Shown: positions 1-9,031, counted from the first letter of the stretch. The stretch is 12,829 nt of DNA from Irineochytrium annulatum (GCA_027600665.1 JADGJL010000853.1:1-12829), one strand, 5' to 3'. Notes: generated by a model not told the origin, from the sequence alone. Numbers and translations: made by a program.

Positions 1-2
1 CC

Positions 3-2449
3 CTCGTCACTCGTGTGAAGACCTATGAGCTCGGAGTCGCCGCTGCTCCCGGCTCCGGCGCTGCCGGCCAGCAGCAGCAGCAGCCCGGTGACCAGTCGCC
101 CACGCTCTCGCGCTATTCCTCCTTCGCATCCATGGACGAGTTCTCGGCTTCGAGCTCCAGCTCTTCCGCCTCCTCCGTCCTTGAGAACGACCCGACGACC
201 CCGGTCATGCGGCGGAACGGCGCGAGGAAGCGGCATCGGCCTCGGAGTCTGTTGAGGAGGGGCAGCAGCTTCGGTGGGGCGCCGATCGTGGTGCAGAACG
301 TCGCGCCGCTGCCGGAGGTCGTGAAGGTGCAGGCGTCCTCCAACGTCAGATGGGTCATCCTGGTGCTTTCTTGCCTATTGTTGTTTGGAAACTACTATGG
401 TGGGTGCTATGGCTTTTACGTTCGGGTCTGTGAGGAGCTGGTGATGTTAATGCTCCAGGTTGCAGCTTATGACAACCCGGCTGCGTTAAATAGGCCGCTT
501 CAGGAGTATTTGGGGCATGACTACGACACATGGCAGGTGAGGTGCCTGGTTTTATAATGCTGTTACAAAATCATAACGGTTTTCTTGTCCGTCAGTACGA
601 ATTGAATCTGCTCTACGCCGTTTATTCCCTTCCAAACATGTTCTTGCCGTTTGTTGGAGGCCAGCTTGTGGATCATCTCGACACGCGGCATGTGTTGCTG
701 GGGTTCTCGTTCTGCGTCTGTGTTGGCCAGACACTGTTTGCGCTCGGCGTACACTATAAGCATTTCGGGGTCATGATCGTCGGGCGGGTACGACGATGTT
801 TTGTTAATTTGTGGTGCTGACTTCCGTTTCAAAGATCATCTTCGGCATTGGTGGCGAAAGCATTTCCGTTGTCCAATCCAGTATAACGACGTCGTGGTTT
901 AAGAAGAAGGAGCTTGCTTTTGCTCTTGGTCTAAACCTCTGCATCTCTCGCTTTGGCTCGGTCGTAAATGCTATCTGCTCTCCGCGCATCGCGAGGCTCT
1001 TCAACCCGTCCATAGCCGTCTGGGCCGGCACGCTTGCCTGCTACCTCTCACTTCTTTGCTCCGTGATCCTGGCCGTCGTCATAACGACGCACTCCGCGCC
1101 TTTAGACGAAAACCTACACCAGCACATCCGCCGCCCCGCCGCGGAGGACCTACCGCGGACACCGTCCACGCGATTCTTCTCGTTCGACGGATCTGTGGAT
1201 GACGCTGAGGTTCCGTCGACGGAGTCGACGTCGCTGCTTGTAAAGCGGAAGAGTGGGGTCGCGGAGGAGACTGTCGAAAAGTTTGGGACCTTCGTAAGCG
1301 AAGTCAAGAAATTCCCGACCGCGTTCTGGCTTGTATGTCTCATTTGCGTACTGTTATATGGAACCGTGATACCATTCAACACGATCGCGAGCGACTTCTT
1401 AATGAGCAAGTGGTACCCGGGCGACACGGAGACGGCGGGGATCGTGATGAGGTGAGTCTAATCGAATAGCCCAAAGAGAAAGGTTCTCGTTCTAATGAAA
1501 ATCCATCAGTATCCCTGACTCCATGTCGGCAATCCTCGTCCCCATATGCGGCGCCTTCGTCGATCACTATGGCCACCGCGCAACGCTCCTGATCTTCTGC
1601 TCCATATCTATTGCCTGCGTCCACCTCACTCTCGGTCTCACCTACTTCTCCCCGATCCCCCCGTTAATCCTCCTGGGCCTCTCGTACTCGATCTACGGCG
1701 TCGCGATCTGGCCGTCGATCGCGACCATCATCCAACATCGCGAACAGGAGCTTTGGGACGAGATGCCAGAGAATTCGCCAATGCCGAAGCTCCTGGGCAC
1801 CGCGTACGGCCTGTCGACCGCGTGCCTCAACACGGCGCTCACTATTATGCCGCTCGTCGCGGCGGAGATCCGGGTCCGTTCCGGGGATTTCCTGTGGGTC
1901 GAGTGCTTCTTCGTCGCGCTCGCGGTCGTGGGCGTACTGGCGGGAAGGGCGCTTCAGGTCGTCGATTCGAGGCATGGCGGGATATTGGAGAAACCCGAGG
2001 TGGTCGCGGACGCCGACGACGGGTCTGGGTCAGAGGAGGACGGGTGCGGGAGGGAGGACGTGGGCGGCGCCGCTGAGGACAGTGGTGCGGATGGCGGTAT
2101 CGGGAATGGCGGGCAGCGGTGGACGCCGTCGATTCTGACTGGTAGGCTCAGCCGGAATGGGAGCCGAGGGGAGATCTTATATGGGTCGCCGATGCCGCGG
2201 ACACCGACGGACGAGGCGTCGTCTGGTGCGCAGGGGCCGCCTCATGGTGGGCTGAAGGCGAAGAAGGCACGGGGCGCGAGGGTGATACTCGCGGAGCCGT
2301 TAGTTGCTGGCGATTCGTCAAACTCATCGTCGGCGACCACGTCGCAAGAGTTGGAGGATTCGGGGGTGCAGGAAGAGGACTCTGAGGCATTAGAAGGGGA
2401 AACGGAGTTACCGCAGGTGTTAAATAGGGCACATCGTGAAGACACTTAA
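3..2449 (+). CDS. MFSD1-like major facilitator superfamily transporter (5' partial)
   Basis: Exons read as 3-399, 466-536, 596-787, 835-1451 and 1510-2449, about 738 codons, with TAA at 2447-2449. The frame is open to the left edge, so the start may lie outside; the first visible in-frame ATG is at 132. The N-terminal ~110 residues are Gln/Ser/Arg-rich and look cytosolic. TM1 follows, with NYYAYDNPAAL across the first junction, then an MFS loop GGQLVDHLDTRHVLLG, GRIIFGIGGES, a second-half loop GAFVDHYGHRATLL, and a Gly/acidic disordered tail of ~150 residues from about base 1990. The DNPAAL, GR..FGIGGES and SIPDSMSAI segments match what I know of the MFSD1 family, whose animal member is a lysosomal membrane protein reported to move dipeptides. 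Vacuolar location and substrate here are inference. Introns have GT-AG ends; CTGAC is visible in the third and CTAAT in the fourth. It lies head-to-tail with the next transporter, 172 bp away. Confidence 0.87.
400..465 (+). other. 66-nt stop-free intron in MFSD1-like gene
   Basis: The donor is GTGGGT and the acceptor TTGCAG. Removing it joins NYY to AYDNPAAL, the conserved TM1 sequence of the family. Its length is a multiple of three and it has no in-frame stop, so a retained transcript would still be translated with 22 extra residues. The donor is not the strongest consensus; support comes mainly from family conservation across the junction. Confidence 0.75.
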
Positions 2450-2559
2450 GCATCGCCAGCATTTTTTATTTATTCACTTGGGGTCATGCGGACGGAGGTG
2501 GGAGATAGTAACGAGCATGTGGGCTCTACTCACGAATGGAGCCCCAAAACCCTCTTGAT

Positions 2560-2565
2560 AATAAA
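2560..2565 (+). terminator. AATAAA polyadenylation signal of the MFSD1-like gene
   Basis: A perfect AATAAA hexamer lies 111 nt downstream of the TAA of the MFSD1-like gene and upstream of the next ATG at 2622. Position and motif fit a 3' end signal; cleavage would leave very little room for the promoter of the next gene. Confidence 0.5.
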
Positions 2566-2621
2566 CATCAGCCATGTTTTAACTTAGAATCGAGCACCAA
2601 CTTGTCCAAAAAAAGACGCTG

Positions 2622-4144
2622 ATGGTCGGAGTTGGGCGTGGTCCTCCAGGCCCGCTCCCGTCGTTCGACTCGGATGCGACACTCCCGGACGCCGACGAAG
2701 GGGCGGACGACCCCGTAGAGGCCATCATGAGGGACCGGGACCGCCTCTTGTCAGGAAAGGGGGTAGGGCCGCAGCCCGAGCCCCTAATAACGGTGGTCTT
2801 TGCCGTCAGCGTGAGTCCCTCAGCCGTCATCGCCGGTGTCTTTCGTTTATGGGCCTCGGGCTGCTTTCCGTGGAAACTTACGCGGTTCTCCTCCCCGCTC
2901 CAGTTTTACGTCGTCACCTCAATCGGTAAGTCGCTCTGTTGCAACCGTCGCTCGCGTTAAAAATGCTCTCCCTTCCTTTAACAAGTCATGGTCATCTTCA
3001 ACAAGGCCGTCCTGAACGCCGTCTCCTTGCCCTTAACCTTCCTCTGGCTCCAGCTCCTCGTCGCCGTCCTCCTCCTCCTCTGCTGCCACAACCTAAGACT
3101 CCTCCGCCTCCCCCGCCTTGAACAAGCCACCTCCCTCTCCCTCTCCCCTTTGATCCTCATCAACGTCCTCGGCCTCACGCTCAACACGCTCTGCCTCCAA
3201 CACGTGGACGCGAGCTTCTTCCAGGTCGCGCGGTCGATGGTCCTCCCCTTCACGTGCGCCATGAGCAGGCTCTGGCTGCGCGAGTCCCACTCGTGGCTGA
3301 CGCTCTCAGCGTGCGGGGTCGTATTCGCCGGGTTTGCGACGGGGACGGCGTTGGATGCGCATAAAGGCGTCGGGAGCGTGACGATGCTGGGCGTCACGCT
3401 GGGCGTGATGTCGAGCTTGTCGACGGCCGCGCATGCGATCGTGATAAAGTCGAGCCTGGACAGGGTGCGAGGGGATACAATGGAGCTTGTATGGTACAAT
3501 AATGTGCTGAGCTGCTTGGTCTTGGCCCCATTTGTGATTTTGTCAGGGGAAATAGGGGAGGTGCAGAGGATGTGGGGTGTTAGGAACGGGCACGGGGGCG
3601 ACGTCGTGAGGGGGAGGGCGGTGGAGCTCGTGACCGATAGTGATTCGGACGGTTTTATCGGCGCAGGCGGGGACGGGAACGAAAGCGGGCGGGACGCGTG
3701 TTTGCACTTATGGTCGGAGGGCTTATAACAGTGAGTCCTGGAATGGCTTTCGGTGTGCTTGTGTATTTAACTTGCATTTATCATAACAGGGCTTTTTTGG
3801 ATTCCTAATTAATGTGGCCGGCTTCTTCCAGATTAAGGTCACTTCGCCCGTCACGCACATGATAAGCTCTGCTTTCCGTGGAGTGTAAGTGTCGTTTACA
3901 GCACAACTTTCCCCTCGATAAGACGTGCGACTTCTTGGCAGTGTATGGATTACTTACGACTTGCTCCTGCAGGCTTCAGACATTTGTCGCTGTCGCAGTC
4001 TTCAGCGACGTCGTGTCGCCGTCACGAGGGGCTGGTATAGCTCTCATCCTTGCCGGGAGCTCCTTGTACGCGTTCTCAAAGAACATTGAGAGGGAACGGG
4101 CGCAGAGTAAGAGAAGGGCAGCGACTATGCGGACACAAGCTTAG
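2622..4144 (+). CDS. GDP-fucose transporter-like nucleotide-sugar transporter (SLC35C/TPT family)
   Basis: Proposed exons 2622-2810, 2904-2925, 2986-3605, 3686-3730, 3790-3884 and 3973-4144 give 380 residues. An acidic cytosolic N-terminus (1-54) is followed by TM1 VVFAVSFYVVTSIVMVIFNKAVLN assembled across two junctions, then LTLNTLCLQHVDASFFQVARS, MELVWYNNVLSC, and near the end QIKVTSPVTHM (306-316) and SSAFRGVLQT. These match the SLC35C1 GDP-fucose carrier pattern (NK near TM1, LTLN.LCL, YNN, IK.TSP.TH). Members exchange GDP-fucose for GMP across the Golgi membrane. Substrate specificity is inferred; related GDP-mannose or triose-phosphate-type carriers remain possible. The tail is basic and lacks an obvious KKXX signal. 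The 3605/3686 junction is the weak point: the frame must change between GEIGEVQ and FALMVGG, and other splice choices or an indel would also explain it. Confidence 0.82.
2811..2903 (+). other. 93-nt stop-free intron inside TM1 of the nucleotide-sugar transporter
   Basis: The donor is GTGAGT and the acceptor CTCCAG. Excision gives the family-typical run FAVSFYVVTSI. The length is 31 codons with no stop, so retention keeps the frame but would insert a long segment into the first membrane helix. Confidence 0.8.
2904..2925 (+). other. 22-nt microexon
   Basis: This exon holds only FYVVTSI plus one base, between a 93-nt and a 60-nt intron. The downstream donor is GTAAGT and the following acceptor is ACAAG before CATGGTC. 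The combined TM1 sequence matches the GDP-fucose transporter family well, which is the main reason to accept such a small exon. Confidence 0.75.
3606..3685 (+). other. Tentative 80-nt intron bridging a frame change
   Basis: The upstream exon is open in one frame through YNNVLSCLVLAPFVILSGE. The conserved downstream FALMVGGLIT lies in another frame, and the first frame stops at 3726-3728. A GTGAGG donor at 3606 with AACGAAAG ending at 3685 restores the frame. The acceptor is purine-rich and weak. Alternatives are 3572-3666 (GTGGGG...GCGCAG) or a real or sequencing frameshift. Confidence 0.4.
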
Positions 4145-4420
4145 GCCTCAGCGGGGGCCGTGTTAATAGACATTGTTTATATCGCGAGGTGGATTTGGAT
4201 GACATGACGAGGGCCCGGGGAGATTGTTCACGGGTATGGGCAGAGGAGCATATTTCGGAGGATATGGTCCTTTCGACATCTGTTAGATAGCGTAAACCTC
4301 CAGGTTCGACGCGTACCTCCCCCAGCTGAATAGCAAAGTTGGCTGTTGTCACTTCAACGGAATTTGCAAAGGGCTCATCAACGCTCGCCCGTGATCTCGA
4401 CCAGCCAGCCGCCGTTCGAC

Positions 4421-6559
4421 ATGGCCGACCGAGGCGTGAAGAAGCGGTCGTCGATGCCGGTCCTAAATCAATCGCCGCAGCCTCGGAGCTCTGTGTCCCT
4501 CATGTCGTCAACGGAGAGCATCCCTGAGCGGAAATCACTCAACGACCCGACGAACGGCCTCGTGCCGCCAAGCGCTACGGAAGTACGTGATCTCACTGCG
4601 CTGACCTGATGCGTTGCCTTGCCTCGCTGTTTGGGGACGGGACGTTGGTGGGAGGCTCAGCTCAACGTCGACATCCGACATGGCCGGTCGACATGGGCAG
4701 CTGGATGGATATCAGGCAACGGCGGCGACGGATATTCAGCTGAGGATGTGCTGTGCGGGATGCTGGACTACTGACGGAGGTTCCGCGTTGTCGCTGGCTC
4801 TAACCGGGCACTTTCGGCTTTAGGCGTACATGGAGAGGCTGAAGGGGTGGACGGAGATAGTCAAGCGGTTGATCAGCTACTTTGAAATGGTCTTGGATCA
4901 GGAGAAGAAGCTTGCTGAGCTATGCAGCAAGTCGGCAAAAGACCTTAGTGCTCCTTTACGAGTGCATGGGAACGAGGTCTTTGACCCGGATGAGTCAGTG
5001 CAGGTGATATTGGATGCGTTATCTTCTATGGCGCTGTTCTCATGTGTATCGTCAGTCCGTCTTCAAAGCCCTCTTCGAATCCCAATCCCGCCTTTCGTCA
5101 GAACACAATGCCGCCGCCACACATATTGAGAACGAGACGATCCCGAACCTGAAAACACTGCTTTCGGAGGCCCGGAAAAAGTGCTTGGATCGAGATGGGG
5201 AGTGGACAGCGCTGGATAAGGCCCTCGCCAAGGATCGTGAGCTCTACTCGAAGCTCGCTTCGAACGTGAAGGCGAGCATCCAGTACCAGCTGAAGATTCG
5301 GGCTGGCGTAGCGAACCCGGAGGCAGGAATGGACAAGGACGTCCCGCGGGATCCTTGGATAGCGAATCTACGTGAGTACCCATGCTTGTCCCGTCAGCCT
5401 CGCTGACCAGAGGGAACTCCAGAAATGCAACGCCACATCTCCAACCTTCTCGCAAACCAATCCGAGATTCGATCTCAGCTCGCGTCCCAGGAGCAGAATA
5501 TTGCCGTCTTCGAGCAAGTGACCGTCCAGCACCTCCGCAACACGCTCTCCTCCTACATCATGACAACAAAGAAGGGTGCAGCGCTGAAAGCATCACCCGT
5601 CGCTCCATTAATCGCGGCCATCGACGCCATCAACCCCGAAGCCGACTGGACTCTCTTCCGCCGGCGGAGGGCAGACGTTATCATGGATCGGTTACGCCCG
5701 CTCTTGCGGCGCGACGAGGTCATATATGACGGAATGAACGACTCCGGGTGTGAGGCCGTGAAGGAGGGGACGTTGATGAAGAGGATCCCGGGCATGCTCC
5801 GGTCGAAGGGCTTCAAGAACGGACATTACGTCCTGACGGTCAGCGGGTTTCTGCATGGTTTTGCGAGTCCGGACGCGGTGGATGCCGGCACGGAGAATCC
5901 GGAGTTGTCGTTGTGGCTGCCAGAGTGTATCGTGGGGCTTAGGGGACAGGACCCGAAGGAACCGAATGAGTTTACGATACAGGAGAAGAGCGGGGGTTTC
6001 TTAAAAGGTGCCGAGAAGCATAGGGTGAGGTTTCCTGTTCTCTCGCTATTGATAAAAACTGACATGACCGTCTCAGCTGAAAGCGCCATCGAACGACGAG
6101 GCTGATTTTTGGTACGAGCTTGTCGTCGCCACCGCTATCCCCGTCGTCCCCCGCCCCGATCTCCTCACCTCGCTGGAGGAGTCTCAGGCCGTTGAAGTGG
6201 CCGCAGTAACTGGAGCCGCCGTCACACCCTCCCTCATCCCTCTTCCCGGCTCGCAGGCAACTTCCCCGACCCGGCCGCCACCCACACCGGTAGAGGCAAA
6301 GGTCGCATATTTGCCACCGCCCGTGCCCATCACGACGCCGCAACCTGAGGAGGAGGACGAGGAGGACGACGAGGAGGAGGAGGACCCGAGGCGGCGACAA
6401 GCGGCACCGGCGGACCTTGCGGCGCTACGAAATTCGATGTTTTCGACCGTCGGGGCGGAGGAGGCGCAGGTGGCGCCGGCCGCCGGCGGGTGGGGCAGCG
6501 GCGCAGACTCCGGATTGACGGTGAACGCTTGGGCGGATGAGTCGAACGCGTGGGCTTGA
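4421..6559 (+). CDS. Slm1/Slm2-like protein with BAR-like and PH domains
   Basis: Exons 4421-4582, 4824-5003, 5056-5371, 5423-6024 and 6077-6559 give 580 residues ending in TGA. ATG 4421 is the first in-frame ATG and has G at -3 and +4. Residues 1-54 are Ser/Pro-rich. Residues 55 to about 325 form an F-BAR/BAR-like helical region (YMERLKGWTEIVKRLISYFE, then ESQSRLSSEHN, DRDGEWTALDKALAKDRELY). A PH domain runs from about 330 to 443, starting EGTLMKRIPGM and ending with the helix DEADFWYELVVAT. In yeast, Slm1/Slm2 bind PI(4,5)P2 at the plasma membrane and link TORC2, eisosomes and calcineurin to actin and stress responses. The role here is by homology. The tail (~444-580) is Pro-rich, then strongly acidic (~510-522), ending in a doubled NAWA. 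This family is characteristic of fungi and is the best lineage marker in the window. Confidence 0.88.
4583..4823 (+). other. 241-nt intron, longest in the window
   Basis: The donor is GTACGT at 4583, a perfect CTAAC branch-like motif lies about 23 nt before the end, and the acceptor is CTTTAG. It separates the Ser/Pro-rich N-terminus from the BAR-like region. It is about four times the length of a typical intron here. It holds in-frame and out-of-frame open stretches but nothing I recognise. Confidence 0.7.
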
Positions 6560-6743
6560 TCGCGTGTTTTACGTGAGGCTGGGAGTTAAAGCTGTCGATG
6601 ACGTTGATGGGGCGTTTGTGCATATGCTGCATGGTTTGGCTTGTTACTTTCGACATCGTTCCCTTGTTTATCGCTCTGCATGAATCCTTGTTTTTTTGTT
6701 TTTTTTTACGGAAATTAGAGTACATTTTGGAAATACAATCCTG

Positions 6744-6749
6744 TTTATT
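6744..6749 (-). terminator. Candidate poly(A) signal for the HMG-box gene
   Basis: TTTATT on the + strand is AATAAA on the minus strand, about 565 nt past the HMG-box stop. It is the only perfect minus-strand hexamer I found in the gap; use would imply a long 3'-UTR. Confidence 0.3.
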
Positions 6750-6819
6750 GATGCTCCGAAGTCAACCGGCAACACTGCAATATGGTAAATTTCGCACATC
6801 AGCCGAACAACTTCATCCG

Positions 6820-6825
6820 AATAAA
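6820..6825 (+). terminator. Candidate poly(A) signal for the Slm1-like gene
   Basis: A perfect AATAAA lies 261 nt after the Slm1-like stop codon. It sits beyond the minus-strand hexamer at 6744, so if both are used the two 3' ends overlap. Confidence 0.35.
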
Positions 6826-7314
6826 TTATACAAAAGAGTATTCGACACAAAGCAAGCAAGTTTTCAACAATGGCAGCATAACTTCCGAGGATATGATCTA
6901 AACTGCTCCCATTCTCACCCAATATAATACAAAAATAGAAGAGCACGTAGAGATAAAACCTGTTGCAAACTGGTCCCATGCCCTCCAATAGACACAAAAA
7001 ACAAAAAGCAGTTTGAGATTTCAAGAAAGAACACAACTTCAAATCATTAAAATATTAGAGAGCACGTAGAAAAACCCACATTGCAAGAGGAACTTTCCGA
7101 CAAGGATGCCAAAAGAAACAAGCATATAAACACTAGGGAGTTACCAGCATCAACAAAGCGACCGAAGAACCTAAAACCTTCAGCAAGAAGCTCATCGGCG
7201 TGATAGGAGACGAGCGATTTTGACTTGACAAGCAACAACGAACGCGGCCTCGGACATAAACTACGACAGCGAGACAGAACTTGAAGCAAAAAGTAACACC
7301 AAAACAGTCCGCCT

Positions 7315-9031
7315 TCACTTCTTGCCCGACGAGCCACCAGACGCCTTCTTCGTCGTTCCCGCCTTCCGCGTCCTTCCCGTCATCTCTCCGTCCGCCTTCG
7401 TTGCGGCCTTCACCACCGCCGCCTTCGTCGCCTTCCCATCGCTAGTCACCTTCTTCGTAGGCGTCGCCGCCCCCACTAAGTTGGCCTTAGGCGTGGATAC
7501 CTTTGTCACCTTCACAGCCTTGCCGACAGACACGCGCGCGACAGGCGCCTTGTTCGGTTGCGTCTTAGTTAATGCGGCCCTGACCGTCTTCGTCGCCTTC
7601 TGCGCGAGTTCAGCCTCGGAAGCCGCCAAAGCCTTCGCGCGGGCGCCGTCCGATACCTTTCCCGTCCGCTTCTTCGGAGTTACCTTTGTGACCTTTGTCG
7701 CCTTGGGCTTCAAAGCAGCCTTCGACTTCTTCTCCGCCGCCCGCGCCTTCTCCCTAGCCGTCGCCGCCTTCTTCCTCTGCCGCTCCCTCGCCGCTGAGGC
7801 CTTCTCCCTCTCTTTAAGCGCCGCCGCCTTCTTCTTCACCATTTCCTTAGCCTTCGCGGCCCTCTCCTTCTCCTTGATCGCCGCGGCCTTCTTCTGTTCC
7901 TTCTCCTTGGCCAAAGCGGCCTTTTCCTTCGCCTTCTCCTTGGCTACTAACTTCTTCTCCTTCTCCCGAGCCGCTGCCATCTTCTTTCTTTCCCGAGCCG
8001 CGGCCCGACCTCTCTTCTTCTGATCCGCCGCCTTAATCTTCGCCTTCCGAATCTTCTCACGAGTCTTCTGCCTCTCGAGCATCCTCCGCTTTGGGGCGTC
8101 CATCTTCGCGCGGAGCTCCTTGAGATGGGAGCCGATCTCACCCTTGAGCAGCGCCGCCTCGCGTGCAATGTTATTCTCCTTCTGTAAACGAGCATAGCAT
8201 AAACACATAGATATACACAACATAGAGAAACCTCGAACAAAAAGTGCTTACCTGATGCGCCATCATCTTCTTCTTGTACGCAGCCATCTCTTTCTCGTAC
8301 GGAGCGTTGAACATCTCCTTCTCGCTCGCTGACATCTGCCTCCACAGCCGCCCCGCCATCATCCCAAACTCCGCAACGCTCATTGTGGCATGTTTTTCAG
8401 ACTCTGCCGCGCGTAATCCGTTTGCAAATCGCATGAACCCCGACATGGGTCTCTTCGGCGCCTCCGTGTCGGTCGTGGCCAACTTGGCAACCTTATGCCC
8501 CTTCATCCCAAGCTCGTCCATGATCCTCTTCCTCGACCGCTCAATCACCAGGTCCCTCGGCGTCCGATTCGCCTTGTAGTTTTGCAACTCGCGCTCGTAT
8601 CGCAGTCTGTCATCTTCGGCCTTTTTGTGCCAAATCTTCTTCTCCTTATCGGAAAGAGCCTTCCATTTCTCGCTGGCGTAGACCATCAATTTGGGAACGG
8701 GGACATCCGGATGGCTAGCATGCATCTGGCGGACAGTGTCGCCGGCGAAGAGGTTCCAAGCGCCAGTGGGCCGCCTCGGGAAGGCGATTGAGGGAGACGG
8801 CAAATTACGGAAGGTGGCCCGAAGCTCTCTCATGCGATCGCTGACTGAAAAACGGTTCAAGATCAGCGTTACATGCATTTTGGGTACAGCACGCCTTTTT
8901 CTACCTCTCTTCTGCTCTTGCGTCTTGGCCGGTGGCACCGCAATCCGACTGGTGCGTGCCGAGGACGCCGAGGACGCCGAGGACGCCAGCGAGGCCAGAC
9001 GGCGGATCCGAGCTGAAGACAGCACGCCCAT
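7315..9031 (-). CDS. Two-HMG-box DNA-binding protein with presequence-like N-terminus and Lys/Ala-rich tail (TFAM-like architecture)
   Basis: Minus-strand exons 9031-8905, 8844-8252 and 8181-7315 give 528 residues. Residues 1-31 are Ala/Ser/Arg-rich with no acidic residue (MGVLSSARIRRLASLASS...), like a mitochondrial presequence. HMG box 1 spans about 64-134 (FPRRPTGAWNLF, W103, W114, Y125, Y132); a 37-residue basic linker follows; HMG box 2 spans about 172-240 (PKRPMSGFMRF, W210, F221, Y225, Y232). HMG-linker-HMG behind a presequence is the plan of mitochondrial TFAM/Abf2, which bend and package mtDNA. Unlike those, a ~290-residue tail follows: first Lys/Glu/Ala/Arg repeats likely to form a charged helix (241 to ~395), then a histone-H1-like Lys/Ala/Thr tail with KVTKV repeats. 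Mitochondrial location is inference; a nuclear chromatin role is the alternative. The second intron (8182-8251) has GTAAGC and TTTACAG ends. Confidence 0.85.
8845..8904 (-). other. 60-nt stop-free intron in the HMG-box gene
   Basis: Read on the minus strand, the donor is GTAGAA, a CTGAT branch-like motif follows and the acceptor is CCGTTTTTCAG. The frame is kept whether or not it is removed. Retention adds 20 residues beginning GRKRRAVPK directly after K41-R42, and before HMG box 1. The long pyrimidine tract and branch motif favour a genuine intron, but an exonic reading cannot be excluded. Confidence 0.6.
8958..8984 (-). repeat. Three perfect 9-bp tandem repeats in the presequence
   Basis: GCCGAGGAC occurs three times in a row on the + strand, with a further GCC at the right. 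On the coding strand it encodes the Ser-Ser-Ala triplets in residues 16-25 of the HMG-box protein. The repeat unit is three codons, so copy-number change keeps the frame. Confidence 0.85.

Larger units (their letters stand above)
6560..7314 (+). other. Convergent intergenic region, AT-richer, shared 3' ends
   Basis: This 755-bp gap lies between the stops of the convergent Slm1-like and HMG-box genes. Base composition falls clearly below the GC-rich coding flanks. It contains short T-rich tracts near 6690-6708 and candidate poly(A) hexamers on both strands. A 124-codon minus-strand frame (6668-7042) has no recognisable motif and looks like a chance product of AT-rich sequence. I see no RNA gene or mobile element; most of it is probably 3'-UTR. 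Confidence 0.6.

Noticed and set aside
15..17. GTG as start codon of the first gene
   Set aside because: Nuclear fungal genes start with ATG; the frame is open to the window edge, so the start is either upstream or at the in-frame ATG at 132.
3726..3728. In-frame TAA suggesting a truncated transporter
   Set aside because: The conserved C-terminal half (FALMVGGLIT, QIKVTSPVTHM, RGVLQT) continues in other frames behind clear donors, so an intron or indel explains it better than a natural end.
4614..4823. 69-codon frame within the Slm1-like gene
   Set aside because: It coincides with the 241-nt intron, and its product matches nothing; the flanking exons join well without it.
4583..4823. Possible box C/D snoRNA in the long intron (a TGATGC near 4607 and several CTGA)
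   Set aside because: The C box is imperfect, CTGA is common by chance, and no terminal stem was found.
6668..7042. 124-codon minus-strand frame, Cys- and hydrophobic-rich
   Set aside because: It lies in the AT-rich convergent gap over probable 3'-UTRs, has no recognisable motif and passes through homopolymer runs.
7322..8023. 233-codon plus-strand frame rich in Phe and Ala, resembling a membrane protein
   Set aside because: It is the antisense shadow of the Lys/Ala/Glu-rich tail of the HMG-box gene; Lys codons read backwards give Phe/Leu. No splice or family support.
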